46,088 nt of DNA from Actinomycetota bacterium. Lineage in GTDB: Bacteria; Actinomycetota; Humimicrobiia; Humimicrobiales; Humimicrobiaceae. The stretch covers positions 1-46,088 of the forward strand of contig JABMRD010000099.1 in NCBI GenBank assembly GCA_013202875.1, written 5' to 3'. Positions 27,573 to 37,394 of this stretch are shown here, piece by piece (positions within the stretch are counted from its first letter, which is position 1; each line of letters opens with the position of its first letter). The position numbers were made by a program, and so were the translations under genes. The notes under the pieces were generated by a model. That model was not told the DNA's origin, did not search any database, and saw only the letters and a program-made list of their open reading frames with translations.

Positions 27573-29420
27573 ATGGATAAAAGCACGCCAAAATACACTG
27601 CTGTTTTTGGGAACAATGAGGTCGAATATCTGGATCTTCTTTTTAGGGGTGCCCTGAGCCATAGGAAGATGTTTGTTTTTCGACCGCTTCTAAACAATAG
27701 GCTTGCAAGGATATTTGAGAATACGCTTATCCCAGCCTGGTACCTCAAGAAATATATTAAAAAGGGCAGTTTTATAACCGGTGACAAAAAAGGATTATGG
27801 TATAAGATAAACCAAGAAGCCATTGATATAACGAATTCTTTCTATAATGAAAATTTAGCTGGTAACTTGATAATTAAGTTCTATAATTGCAGGTTTAGAA
27901 CGGATAAGTTCGAAGCCTATCTTAAGAAAGAGATATTAACGCATATTTTTGCTGTAATGCGTCAGTTTTATGGGGCCTATTTTTCGGATATCGGTGAAAA
28001 TGTGTTTATTATGGTAAAATCGCCCCTTAATATATTTATAGCAAAGTATTTGCAAGAGAAAGGCTTGGTAGATGGCAATATTCTTATATTGAGACCTTTC
28101 TTTTCATGGATGCCTTTTTTCCTGTATTATGGATGGTTTATGAGTGAATTTCTGCACAGAGGTATTTCCCTAAGCACGGCGAGAAAAAAATATAAGGTTT
28201 CAATGGAGGCAGTATGGGGCTTTAGCCGTAGGACTTTGCGCAACGATATGATTACAGATGGGTCAAAGATAACAAAAAAAGATGTCCTATTCGTACAGCT
28301 TCACCACGATAATGGGGGGGAAAGAGACAAGTCTTATGAGGAAGCGGATAGAAGAGGATATGATACTTTGTCAGTCCCGGGACTTAAGATAAGGGTCGGA
28401 CGGTATTTCCCAGGCATTTTTTTATTATATTTTTTAGTTCCATTCATGTCTTTTGTAGCAATTTTGTTCTTGCGAAAGACATATCTTTTGCGTCATCTTC
28501 TAAAGTTTTATATGGAATGCTTCCCAATTGAACTTTTCATGCAACATTGTTGTGTAACAAAGAATATTTCTATGTCTGACCATGGTGAAATAGCCACGAC
28601 AATAGCTATGAACAGGTACGGTACAAAAAACGTTATATTCCACTGGAGCGACATGACTGCTTATCAGGATATACATCCGTTTATCGCGCATAACGAATAT
28701 ATGGTATGGGGTGAAAAGCATATTGATTTCCATTCCGGTAATTATTACGTAGACAGGCATATAAATATTGGATGTATTTACAAGGAAGAATTTAACAGGG
28801 CTTTGGCAAAAAAAGAAGAGATAGCTGCAGGCATAAAAGGGTTAAAGGTGGATTATCCGAAGGTACTATTTTGCGATACTTCATCTAGCAATGATTGTGA
28901 CGCAACTGAGAAATTCTATATACGATATCTACGTATGGCGAAGGCTTTCTGTCTAAGACATCCCGGGGTAAATGTTTTGTTCAAACCGAAGGGCGGTGCT
29001 GACACAACAGAAAAAAGCTTTGAGGAACATCTTGAGGAATATAAAAAAGAGATGATGGAAATATCAAATCAGGATAATTTCTTCTATCTTGATCCTTCCA
29101 AATGGTATTTTGAGAAATCTCTAGCGATATGCGATGCATGCGTTAGCATGGGCATGAACTCTCCTTCTACTGTAGCGCTTATTTGTGGGAAAAATGGTCT
29201 TTATTACGATGATACCGGAAACTTAGAGCATCCATTTGCAAAACACTACCAAAACATTATTGTTTTCAGTGACAAGGAACTTTTATTTAAACAAATCGAC
29301 AATATCTTAGAGGGGAAATTTAATTGTCAAGAAGTTATCCCAATCAGTGAAATAAGAGAATATGATGCTTATGATGATGACCATGCATTGGAAAGATTGC
29401 GGGATAATTTAATAGAATAG
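27573..29420 (+). CDS. Uncharacterised surface-carbohydrate biosynthesis protein; C-terminus faintly glycerophosphotransferase/GT-B-like
   Basis: 615-aa ORF; C-terminal VLFKPKGGADTTEKSFEEH...CDACVSMGMNSPSTVALICGKNGLYYDDTGNLEHPF. By eye more GC-rich than neighbours. Confidence 0.5.
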   Translation: MDKSTPKYTAVFGNNEVEYLDLLFRGALSHRKMFVFRPLLNNRLARIFENTLIPAWYLKKYIKKGSFITGDKKGLWYKINQEAIDITNSFYNENLAGNLIIKFYNCRFRTDKFEAYLKKEILTHIFAVMRQFYGAYFSDIGENVFIMVKSPLNIFIAKYLQEKGLVDGNILILRPFFSWMPFFLYYGWFMSEFLHRGISLSTARKKYKVSMEAVWGFSRRTLRNDMITDGSKITKKDVLFVQLHHDNGGERDKSYEEADRRGYDTLSVPGLKIRVGRYFPGIFLLYFLVPFMSFVAILFLRKTYLLRHLLKFYMECFPIELFMQHCCVTKNISMSDHGEIATTIAMNRYGTKNVIFHWSDMTAYQDIHPFIAHNEYMVWGEKHIDFHSGNYYVDRHINIGCIYKEEFNRALAKKEEIAAGIKGLKVDYPKVLFCDTSSSNDCDATEKFYIRYLRMAKAFCLRHPGVNVLFKPKGGADTTEKSFEEHLEEYKKEMMEISNQDNFFYLDPSKWYFEKSLAICDACVSMGMNSPSTVALICGKNGLYYDDTGNLEHPFAKHYQNIIVFSDKELLFKQIDNILEGKFNCQEVIPISEIREYDAYDDDHALERLRDNLIE

Positions 29421-29495
29421 AGTAGGAATGCTAAAAAAATAAAGATAAATTTTATAATATTATTAAAACTATTTGACTAAAATGAAAGGTAAGAG

Positions 29496-30488
29496 ATGAA
29501 CCTATCAGGGAAAACAATACTTATAACCGGAGGCACTGGTTCTTTTGGTAAAAAATTTACAGAGATTGTGCTAAAAAAATATAACCCTAAAAAACTTATT
29601 ATTTTCAGCAGGGATGAATACAAACAAAGCGAAATGGCAAAGATATTTTCCAAAGATAGATATCCGAGTATCAGATATTTTTTAGGTGACGTAAGGGATA
29701 AATACAGACTATTTCATGCTTTTGAAGAGGTTGATTACGTAATACATGCTGCAGCATTAAAACAAGTACCTGCTTTAGAATATAATCCTATGGAGGCTGT
29801 AAAAACTAATGTGCTTGGTGCAGATAATATAATTGATGCAGCAATAGATGCGGGAGTAAAAAAAGTAATTGCCCTTTCTACTGATAAAGCAGTAAATCCT
29901 GTAAATCTTTATGGTGCCACCAAGCTTGTTGCAGAAAAAATATTTATTGCGGCAAATGCCTACGCAGGAGGCAAAGTTAAGTTTTCTGTAGTAAGATATG
30001 GCAATGTGGTTGGCTCTAGAGGTAGTGTTGTACCATTATTTTTAAACCTTAAGAAAAAAGGTATAAAAGAGTACCCCATAACTGATGTTGAAATGACACG
30101 TTTCTGGATAACTCTTGAACAAGGGGTAGAATTTGTACTGAAAGCATTAGAGGAATCAGTCGGAGGGGAGATTTTTGTTCCTAAAATACCTTCGATGAAA
30201 GTTATTGATCTTGCAAAAGCATTAGAGCCTGATTGTAAAATAAAATTAATTGGTATTAGGCCTGGAGAAAAAATTAATGAGGTAATGATTTCTGAGGAAG
30301 AAGCGAGAAATACAAAAATTTTTAATGGGGCCTATACTATTTTGCCTTCATTTTTTGAGAGTAAGGATCTCTATGAAAAGTATAAAAAATGTTCTTCTGT
30401 CCCTGAGGGCTTTATTTATCGCAGCGATAAAAACGATATGTGGTTAACGCTGGATGAATTAAAAGATATGGTTAAAAATATAGAATAA
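29496..30488 (+). CDS. pseB: UDP-GlcNAc 4,6-dehydratase (inverting)
   Basis: TGGTGSFGKKFTEIVLKKYNPKKLIIFSRDEYKQSEM; AALKQVPALEYNPMEAVKTNVLGA; STDKAVNPVNLYGATKL. Confidence 0.95.
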   Translation: MNLSGKTILITGGTGSFGKKFTEIVLKKYNPKKLIIFSRDEYKQSEMAKIFSKDRYPSIRYFLGDVRDKYRLFHAFEEVDYVIHAAALKQVPALEYNPMEAVKTNVLGADNIIDAAIDAGVKKVIALSTDKAVNPVNLYGATKLVAEKIFIAANAYAGGKVKFSVVRYGNVVGSRGSVVPLFLNLKKKGIKEYPITDVEMTRFWITLEQGVEFVLKALEESVGGEIFVPKIPSMKVIDLAKALEPDCKIKLIGIRPGEKINEVMISEEEARNTKIFNGAYTILPSFFESKDLYEKYKKCSSVPEGFIYRSDKNDMWLTLDELKDMVKNIE

Positions 30489-30588
30489 TGGAAGGGCAAT
30501 AGAGATTAAGGTATAGTATTTAAATAAAAGAGTTTATTAGAAATAGCATGAATTAATAAATATATTAAAATTGTAATTTTATTAACTT

Positions 30589-31743
30589 ATGAAAATTATC
30601 CCTTATGGCCGACAGTGGGTTGACGCAAGCGATATCAGAGAAGTTATTAAGGTATTAAAATCTGATTGGCTTACCCAGGGTCCGAAAATAAAAGAATTTG
30701 AAGATGCTCTCTGTAAATACACAGGAGCTAAATATGCTGTAGCAGTATCTAGTGGAACAGCTGCTTTACACATTGCATGTCTTGCTGCAGGCATAAAGAG
30801 TGGAGATGAGGTCATAACATCTCCCATAACTTTTGTAGCTTCAGCAAACTCTATATTATATTGTGGTGGAACCCCTGTTTTTGCAGATATACAAAAGGAT
30901 ACAGTAAATATTGACCCTGAGGAAATAAGGAAAAAAATTAGCCCAAATACCAAAGCTATAATACCAGTTCATTTTGCTGGTCATCCTTGTGATTTAGAAG
31001 AAATATCACTAATTGCACAAAAACATAATTTATTAGTCATAGAAGATGCTGCCCATGCCTTAGGTGCGGAGTATAAAAATACAAAAATTGGCTCCTGTAA
31101 ATATTCAGATATGGCTATTTTTAGTTTCCACCCGGTTAAATCTATAACTACAGGCGAAGGTGGTACTATATTAACTAACAATGAAGAAATTTTTAAAAAA
31201 CTTTTGATTTTTAGAAATCATGGTATTGCAAAAGAAAAAGCAGAACTTATGAATAAGAATGAAGGCCCTTGGTTTTATGAAATGCAGGAGCTTGGATTTA
31301 ACTACCGTATCACTGATATCCAAGCTACCTTGGGGATTTCACAGTTGAAAAAAATAAATTCATTTATAAGTGATCGAAGAGAAATTGCAAAATTTTATAA
31401 TAAATCATTTAAGGGTAATAATTATTTTGATATACCTGTGGAAAGAGAATATGTCTTTTCAGCATACCATCTTTATCCAATAAGAGTTAAGGACAAGTTC
31501 AAAGTACAAAAAAAAGAGATATTTAATAAAATGAGAGATAGCGGGCTTGGAATACAAGTACATTATATACCAGTTTATTTACAACCATTTTATAAAAAAC
31601 TTGGGTATAAGATAAAAATATGCCCAAAAGCAGAAGATTTTTATGAAAAAGAAATCAGTATTCCAATGTACCCCTCTTTAAAAGACACCCAGATTAAATT
31701 TGTTGTAAAGGAAATATTAAAGATATTTAAAAATTATGAATAA
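30589..31743 (+). CDS. pseC: UDP-4-amino-4,6-dideoxy sugar transaminase (DegT/DnrJ/EryC1)
   Basis: IPYGRQWVDASDIREVIKVLKSDWLTQGP; VSSGTAALHIA; HPVKSITTGEGG. Confidence 0.94.
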   Translation: MKIIPYGRQWVDASDIREVIKVLKSDWLTQGPKIKEFEDALCKYTGAKYAVAVSSGTAALHIACLAAGIKSGDEVITSPITFVASANSILYCGGTPVFADIQKDTVNIDPEEIRKKISPNTKAIIPVHFAGHPCDLEEISLIAQKHNLLVIEDAAHALGAEYKNTKIGSCKYSDMAIFSFHPVKSITTGEGGTILTNNEEIFKKLLIFRNHGIAKEKAELMNKNEGPWFYEMQELGFNYRITDIQATLGISQLKKINSFISDRREIAKFYNKSFKGNNYFDIPVEREYVFSAYHLYPIRVKDKFKVQKKEIFNKMRDSGLGIQVHYIPVYLQPFYKKLGYKIKICPKAEDFYEKEISIPMYPSLKDTQIKFVVKEILKIFKNYE

Positions 31744-32596
31744 AATTGCTTTAGGCACAGCACAATTTGGCATTGATTATGGAATAAATAACAAAAGGGG
31801 TAAAATACCTAAAAAAGAGGTCTATGATATATTAAACAAAGCCAAAGAGTTTGAAATTGATACTATTGATACTGCTTATGATTATGGGGAAAGTGAGAAA
31901 GTTATTGGAAGTTTTTTAAAGATCACAAACTATAAATTCAAAATAATTTCTAAATTACCAGGTTGTAAAAATAATGAAGTAAAAAAAATATTCGAATCTT
32001 CTTTAAACAATCTTGGTTTATCCATGATTTATGGATATTTAATTCATAGTTTTGAAAGCTATAAAAAGGATAAGAGAATTTGGAAAGAAATTGAAAAATT
32101 AAAAAAAGATGGAAAAATAGAAAAAATTGGGTTTTCTTTGTACTATCCACAAGAACTAAAATACTTATTTGAAAAAAAAGTTGATATTGATATGATCCAA
32201 ATCCCTTATTCGATATTTGACCAGAGATTCAATACATTTTTAATAGAGTTAAAACAAAGGAATATTGAAGTATATACGCGTTCGGTTTTTTTACAGGGCT
32301 TGGTATTTAAAAAATTGGATGAATTGGACCAAAGATTTTTAAAAATAAAGTCGAAAATAAGTTTTTTATTTAATCTATCAAAAGAATTAAATTTACCAAT
32401 TTCAATAATATGTTTAGGGTTTGTGTTGCTAAACAATGATGTAGATAAAGTAATTATAGGAGTCGATAGGAAAAAAAATTTAATCGAAAACATACTGCAA
32501 CTAAACTATATTAGCAGCATAATTCCTTTTTATGGAAAATTAAAAGAACTTAAAGAAGATGATGAAAATATATTACTACCAATGAACTGGAAATGA
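31736..32596 (+). CDS. Aldo/keto reductase
   Basis: LGTAQFGIDYGINNKRGKIP; IDTIDTAYDYGESEKVIG; YSIFDQRF. Confidence 0.88.
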   Translation: MNKIALGTAQFGIDYGINNKRGKIPKKEVYDILNKAKEFEIDTIDTAYDYGESEKVIGSFLKITNYKFKIISKLPGCKNNEVKKIFESSLNNLGLSMIYGYLIHSFESYKKDKRIWKEIEKLKKDGKIEKIGFSLYYPQELKYLFEKKVDIDMIQIPYSIFDQRFNTFLIELKQRNIEVYTRSVFLQGLVFKKLDELDQRFLKIKSKISFLFNLSKELNLPISIICLGFVLLNNDVDKVIIGVDRKKNLIENILQLNYISSIIPFYGKLKELKEDDENILLPMNWK

Positions 32597-33348
32597 AAAT
32601 ATTAGGAATAATACAAGCGAGGATGTCTTCTACAAGATTACCAGGTAAAGTCCTTTTAGACTTGGAGGGAAAATGTGTGCTTGAACATGTTATTAATAGG
32701 GTTAATTCAGCTAAAATGATTGATGATGTCATTGTAGCGACCACTATAAAAAAAGAGGATCTGCAAATTTTAAAAATTTGTAATAGTATTGGAATTAAAG
32801 TTTTTTGTGGATCCGAAGAAAATGTTTTAGACCGCTATTATCAGGCAGCAAAATTATTTAATCCAGAGCATATTGTGAGAATAACTAGCGATTGTCCCAT
32901 GATTGACCCAAAAGTTATTGATAAAGTAATAAACTTACACCTAAAAGAGAAAGCGGACTATACTACCAATGTTATTACTGAAACATTCCCCGATGGTGAA
33001 GATGTTGAGATTTTTACATTTGAAACATTAAATAAAGCCTGGCGAAATGCAAAACTTTTATCAGAGCGAGAACATGTTACCCCATATATTAAAAAACATC
33101 CAAAAATCTTTAAAATAAGGAATTTGGAAAATGATAAAAATTTATCAAATAAAAGATGGACACTTGATAATCCTGAAGATTATGAGTTTATAAAGGTAAT
33201 TTATAAAAATCTTTATGTTAAAAACCATTTATTTGGAGTTGAAGAAATATTGGATTTTCTTAATAGAAATCCTGATGTAGAAAGAATTAATGAGCATATA
33301 AAAAGAAATGAGGGATATTTAAAATCACTAAAGAATGATAAGGTGTAA
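32593..33348 (+). CDS. pseF: SpsF/PseF-type cytidylyltransferase
   Basis: IIQARMSSTRLPGKVLLDLEGKCVLEHVINRV; CGSEENVLDRYYQAA; RITSDCPMIDP. Confidence 0.85.
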   Translation: MKILGIIQARMSSTRLPGKVLLDLEGKCVLEHVINRVNSAKMIDDVIVATTIKKEDLQILKICNSIGIKVFCGSEENVLDRYYQAAKLFNPEHIVRITSDCPMIDPKVIDKVINLHLKEKADYTTNVITETFPDGEDVEIFTFETLNKAWRNAKLLSEREHVTPYIKKHPKIFKIRNLENDKNLSNKRWTLDNPEDYEFIKVIYKNLYVKNHLFGVEEILDFLNRNPDVERINEHIKRNEGYLKSLKNDKV

Positions 33349-33355
33349 AAAATAT

Positions 33356-34672
33356 ATGGAGATGAATAAAGGGCAACGACTTTATAAACTGGCAAAAAAA
33401 TTAATTCCTGGTGGGACACAACTCTTATCAAAAAGGCCAGAGATGTTTCTACCAGAACTATGGCCAGCATATTATAAAAAAGCAAAAGGATGTGAAATCT
33501 GGGATTTAAATGATAAAAAATATACTGATATGAGTTATATGGGTATTGGTTCATGTATTTTGGGATATACTGATGAAGATGTAGATCAAGCTGTTATAAA
33601 AGTGATAAAAGAAGGAACTATGTCGACCCTGAATGCACCGGAAGAAGTTGAATTAGCGAAATTACTTATAAAATTACATCCATGGGCACAGATGGTAAGA
33701 TATGCAAGGACTGGTGGCGAGGCAATGGCGATTGCAGTAAGGATAGCAAGAGCTAAATCAAAAAAAGATTTAATACTGTTTTGTGGATATCACGGCTGGC
33801 ATGATTGGTATTTATCAGCGAATCTTGCTGATGATAAGGCACTTAATGGACATTTGTTACACGGGCTCAGTCCATTAGGTGTTCCAAGATCTTTAAAAGG
33901 CAGCTCCTTTCCTTTTCAGTATAATGATATTGAGAGTTTTTTAAAACTTATTCATAAATATAAAAATGAAATAGGAGTTATAGTTCTTGAATCAATAAGA
34001 AATGTTTATCCAATAAAAGAATTTTTTGAGACAATCAGCAATGAAGCAAAAAAAATAAATGCGGTAGTAATTGTTGATGAAGTTAGTGCTGGTTTTCGTC
34101 TAAATTTAGGTGGTGCACATTTGCTGTTTGGCTTGGAACCTGACATTGCAGTATTTGCTAAAGGTATGAGCAATGGTTACCCAATGGCGGCTATAATTGG
34201 GAAAAAAGAAGTTATGAAAGTTGCTCAGGATACCTTTATAAGTAGTACTTACTGGACTGAAAGAATAGGTCCTGCAGCAGCATTGACTACAATAAAAAAA
34301 TTAATAGAAAAAAACGTTCCAAAACATATAGGGGACATTGGTAGAAAGGTACAAGAAGGATGGAGGCTACTAGCAAATAAAAATAATATTAATATTGAGA
34401 TTTCTGGCATACCTCCCTTAGGACATTTTTCTTTTAAATACGATAATCCTCTGATTATAAAAACTTTGTTTACTCAACTAATGCTAGAAAAAAAATTTCT
34501 TGCTTCAACAGCTTTCTATGCATCGTATGCACATAAAGACCAACATGTGAAAAAATATTTAGAAGCAACAGATGAAACATTTAATTTTATTTCAAGAGCA
34601 ATTAAAGAAAAATGCCCCGAAAAATATTTAAAGGGTTCTATATGTCATTCAGGATTTCAAAGACTTACATAA
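33356..34672 (+). CDS. Glutamate-1-semialdehyde-type class-III aminotransferase
   Basis: ARTGGEAMAIAVRIARA; CGYHGWHDWYL; VDEVSAGFRLNLGG; FAKGMSNGYPMAAIIG. ATG at 33356 preferred. Confidence 0.88.
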   Translation: MEMNKGQRLYKLAKKLIPGGTQLLSKRPEMFLPELWPAYYKKAKGCEIWDLNDKKYTDMSYMGIGSCILGYTDEDVDQAVIKVIKEGTMSTLNAPEEVELAKLLIKLHPWAQMVRYARTGGEAMAIAVRIARAKSKKDLILFCGYHGWHDWYLSANLADDKALNGHLLHGLSPLGVPRSLKGSSFPFQYNDIESFLKLIHKYKNEIGVIVLESIRNVYPIKEFFETISNEAKKINAVVIVDEVSAGFRLNLGGAHLLFGLEPDIAVFAKGMSNGYPMAAIIGKKEVMKVAQDTFISSTYWTERIGPAAALTTIKKLIEKNVPKHIGDIGRKVQEGWRLLANKNNINIEISGIPPLGHFSFKYDNPLIIKTLFTQLMLEKKFLASTAFYASYAHKDQHVKKYLEATDETFNFISRAIKEKCPEKYLKGSICHSGFQRLT

Positions 34673-34712
34673 AATATGTTATTGATTGTATATTAGTAGG
34701 GATTATTAATAA

Positions 34713-35696
34713 ATGAATATTTTGATATTAACAGAAGGCGGGGAAAAAATAGGTTTTGGGCATATAACAAGATGTGTTGCTCTTTATGAAGCTTTTGAGG
34801 AAAAAGGCATTAACCCTGAATTATTAGTAAATAGAGACAGTGATATATTAAATTTATTAAGACATAAGAATTTTCAAAGATTTGACTGGATCAAAGATGA
34901 TAAGAGATTGTTTGAAATAATTAAAAATTCAAATTTTGTTGTCATTGATTCATATTTAGCAGAAAAATCCCTATATGATAAAATTTCTGAAATGACTGAT
35001 GGTAAAATGCTTATGATAGATGATTATAATCGAATAGATTATCCGAAAGGTATTGTAGTAAATCCCTCTATTTATGGGGATAAATTAGACTATTTAAGAA
35101 AAAGTGACGCCATTTATTTATTAGGGAAAGATTATATTATTTTGCGGAAGGAATTTTGGAATATACTTAAAAAGAAGATAAATAAGGAAATAAAAGATGT
35201 GTTAGTTACTTTTGGTGGAATGACGAATCATAATATCTTTAATGAAATAGATGAGTTTATTAAAAAGAAATCTTATTTTAATTTTAATGTAATTAATACA
35301 AAGAACAATAAATTATCTGCAATAGAAATGTTAGATTTCATGTTAAAAGCAGACGTTTGTATTTCAGGTGGGGGTCAGACCACTTATGAATTAGCTAGAG
35401 TTGGTGTTCCGACAATTGGGATTTGCCTAGCAGAAAACCAATTGGGAAATCTTATTGGTTTAGAAAAAGTTGGATTTTTAAAATTTGCTGGCTGGTTTAG
35501 TGATAATGATTTATTTCAAAAAATAAAAGAAAACTTTAATAAATTAGACTATAACACCAGGTTAAAAATGTCTAAAGCATCAAAGAAATATATTGATGGC
35601 CAAGGTGTAAAAAGGATACTAAAAAAGATTTTAGAAAAAATAGGAAACTATAAAAATGGAGTTATTAAAGATGAAAATACTTTTCTTAGGAGATGA
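34713..35696 (+). CDS. pseG: UDP-2,4-diacetamido-2,4,6-trideoxy-altropyranose hydrolase-like
   Basis: GFGHITRCVALYEAFEEKGI; IDDYNRIDYPKGIVVNPSIYG; SGGGQTTYELARVGVPTIGICLAENQ. Confidence 0.9.
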   Translation: MNILILTEGGEKIGFGHITRCVALYEAFEEKGINPELLVNRDSDILNLLRHKNFQRFDWIKDDKRLFEIIKNSNFVVIDSYLAEKSLYDKISEMTDGKMLMIDDYNRIDYPKGIVVNPSIYGDKLDYLRKSDAIYLLGKDYIILRKEFWNILKKKINKEIKDVLVTFGGMTNHNIFNEIDEFIKKKSYFNFNVINTKNNKLSAIEMLDFMLKADVCISGGGQTTYELARVGVPTIGICLAENQLGNLIGLEKVGFLKFAGWFSDNDLFQKIKENFNKLDYNTRLKMSKASKKYIDGQGVKRILKKILEKIGNYKNGVIKDENTFLRR

Positions 35697-36252
35697 TTTA
35701 TCTAAATCCTTATCTAATTGGTTAACATCAATTGGTGAGAAAGTAGTGCATATAGAGAGAAAAGGTGATATTAATCTTGTTAAAAAAATAAATCCAGATT
35801 TTATAATTAGTTATAATTATAGGCATATAATTTCAAGTGATATTATAAAATTTATGAACAATAAAATTATAAATCTTCATATATCTTATTTACCATATAA
35901 TAAAGGGGCACATCCTAATATTTGGAGTTTTCTTGAAGATACACCTAAAGGAGTAACAATTCATTATATAGATGAGGGAGTGGATACAGGAGATATAATA
36001 TTACAAAAAAAAGTATTTTTTGATGAAGATAAGGAGACATTAAAAAGTAGTTATGAAATTCTGCACAGCGAAATAAAAACATTGTTTAAAGAGAACTGGG
36101 AAAAAATAAAAAAAGATAAAATAATTTCAAAAAAACAGAGAGAAGAAGGAACCATACACTACAAAATGGATTTATTAATTTTAGAACCATTTATCAAGGA
36201 AAAAGGTTGGGATACTCCGATCAAAGAGCTTAAAGAAAAATATAACAGTTAG
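35671..36252 (+). CDS. Formyltransferase-family protein (methionyl-tRNA/sugar formyltransferase fold)
   Basis: KIINLHISYLPYNKGAHPNIWSF...GVTIHYIDEGVDTGDII contains the N-H-D catalytic arrangement. ATG at 35671 preferred. Confidence 0.85.
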   Translation: MKILFLGDDLSKSLSNWLTSIGEKVVHIERKGDINLVKKINPDFIISYNYRHIISSDIIKFMNNKIINLHISYLPYNKGAHPNIWSFLEDTPKGVTIHYIDEGVDTGDIILQKKVFFDEDKETLKSSYEILHSEIKTLFKENWEKIKKDKIISKKQREEGTIHYKMDLLILEPFIKEKGWDTPIKELKEKYNS

Positions 36253-36353
36253 AATTATAATACTAAAGAATTTAGATTAAAAAAAGAAGGTTAATTGAAA
36301 TATTTTATCTCTTAAAAAGGAAAATATAATTTTTATGGGGATAATAAATAAAA

Positions 36354-37394
36354 ATGGAAATAAAAATTAATAATAGAGTCATTGATGAAAACAGTCCGGT
36401 GTTTATAGTGGCAGAGCTTTCTGCCAATCATAACCAAAGTTTTGATATTGCAGTAAAAACCATAAAAGCAATGAAGGAAGCAGGAGCTGATGCTGTAAAA
36501 TTACAAACTTATACACCAGATACCATGACAATAGATTGCGATAACAAGTATTTTAAAATAAATCAAGGAACAATATGGGATGGAAAAACATTTTATGAAC
36601 TTTATAAAGAAGCATATACGCCATGGGAATGGCAACCTGAATTAAAAAAAATCGCTGAAAAATTAGGACTTATTTGTTTTTCAACGCCATTTGATAAAAC
36701 TGCTGTTGATTTTCTTGAAAAAATGGATGTTTCTTGTTATAAAATTGCTTCATTTGAGATAACTGATATTCCACTGATTGAATATGTTGCCTCAAAGGGT
36801 AAACCAGTAATTATTTCAACAGGAATTGCTATCTTGGGTGATATTAAGGAAGCAATAAATGCTTGTAAAAATATGGGTAATAATAACATCATATTATTGA
36901 AATGCACTTCTTCATATCCTGCTCCTTATGAAGAAATAAATTTAAAGACTATTCCAGATATGGCTAAAAGATTTAAATGTCTGGTTGGATTATCAGATCA
37001 TACTTTAGGCATATCTGTTCCAATTGCAGCAGTGACAATTGGTGCAAGGATTATTGAAAAGCATTTTATTTTAGATAGAAAACTTGGTGGACCTGATGCT
37101 GCATTTTCGTTGGAACCTGAAGAATTTAAACAAATGATAAAATCAGTAAGAGAAGTAGAAAAAGCACTTGGAAAAGTTTCTTATAAGCTAACTGAAAAAA
37201 TGAAAAAAAGTAGAGAATTTTCGAGATCTTTATTTGTAGTAAAAGATATAAAAAAAGGCGAAAATTTTACTGAAGATAATATTAAATCAATAAGACCAGG
37301 ATATGGTTTGCACCCAAAATATTTAAAAAATATCCTTGGTAAAAAGGCAAAAACTGATATCAAAAAAGGTACACCGTTAGTATGGAAAAGCTGA
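36354..37394 (+). CDS. pseI: Pseudaminic acid synthase with C-terminal SAF domain
   Basis: VIDENSPVFIVAELSANHNQSFDIAVKTIKAMKEAGADAVKLQTYTPDTMT; SDHTLGISVPIAAVTIGARIIEKHF; C-terminal SAF-like SRSLFVVKDIKKGE. Confidence 0.94.
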   Translation: MEIKINNRVIDENSPVFIVAELSANHNQSFDIAVKTIKAMKEAGADAVKLQTYTPDTMTIDCDNKYFKINQGTIWDGKTFYELYKEAYTPWEWQPELKKIAEKLGLICFSTPFDKTAVDFLEKMDVSCYKIASFEITDIPLIEYVASKGKPVIISTGIAILGDIKEAINACKNMGNNNIILLKCTSSYPAPYEEINLKTIPDMAKRFKCLVGLSDHTLGISVPIAAVTIGARIIEKHFILDRKLGGPDAAFSLEPEEFKQMIKSVREVEKALGKVSYKLTEKMKKSREFSRSLFVVKDIKKGENFTEDNIKSIRPGYGLHPKYLKNILGKKAKTDIKKGTPLVWKS

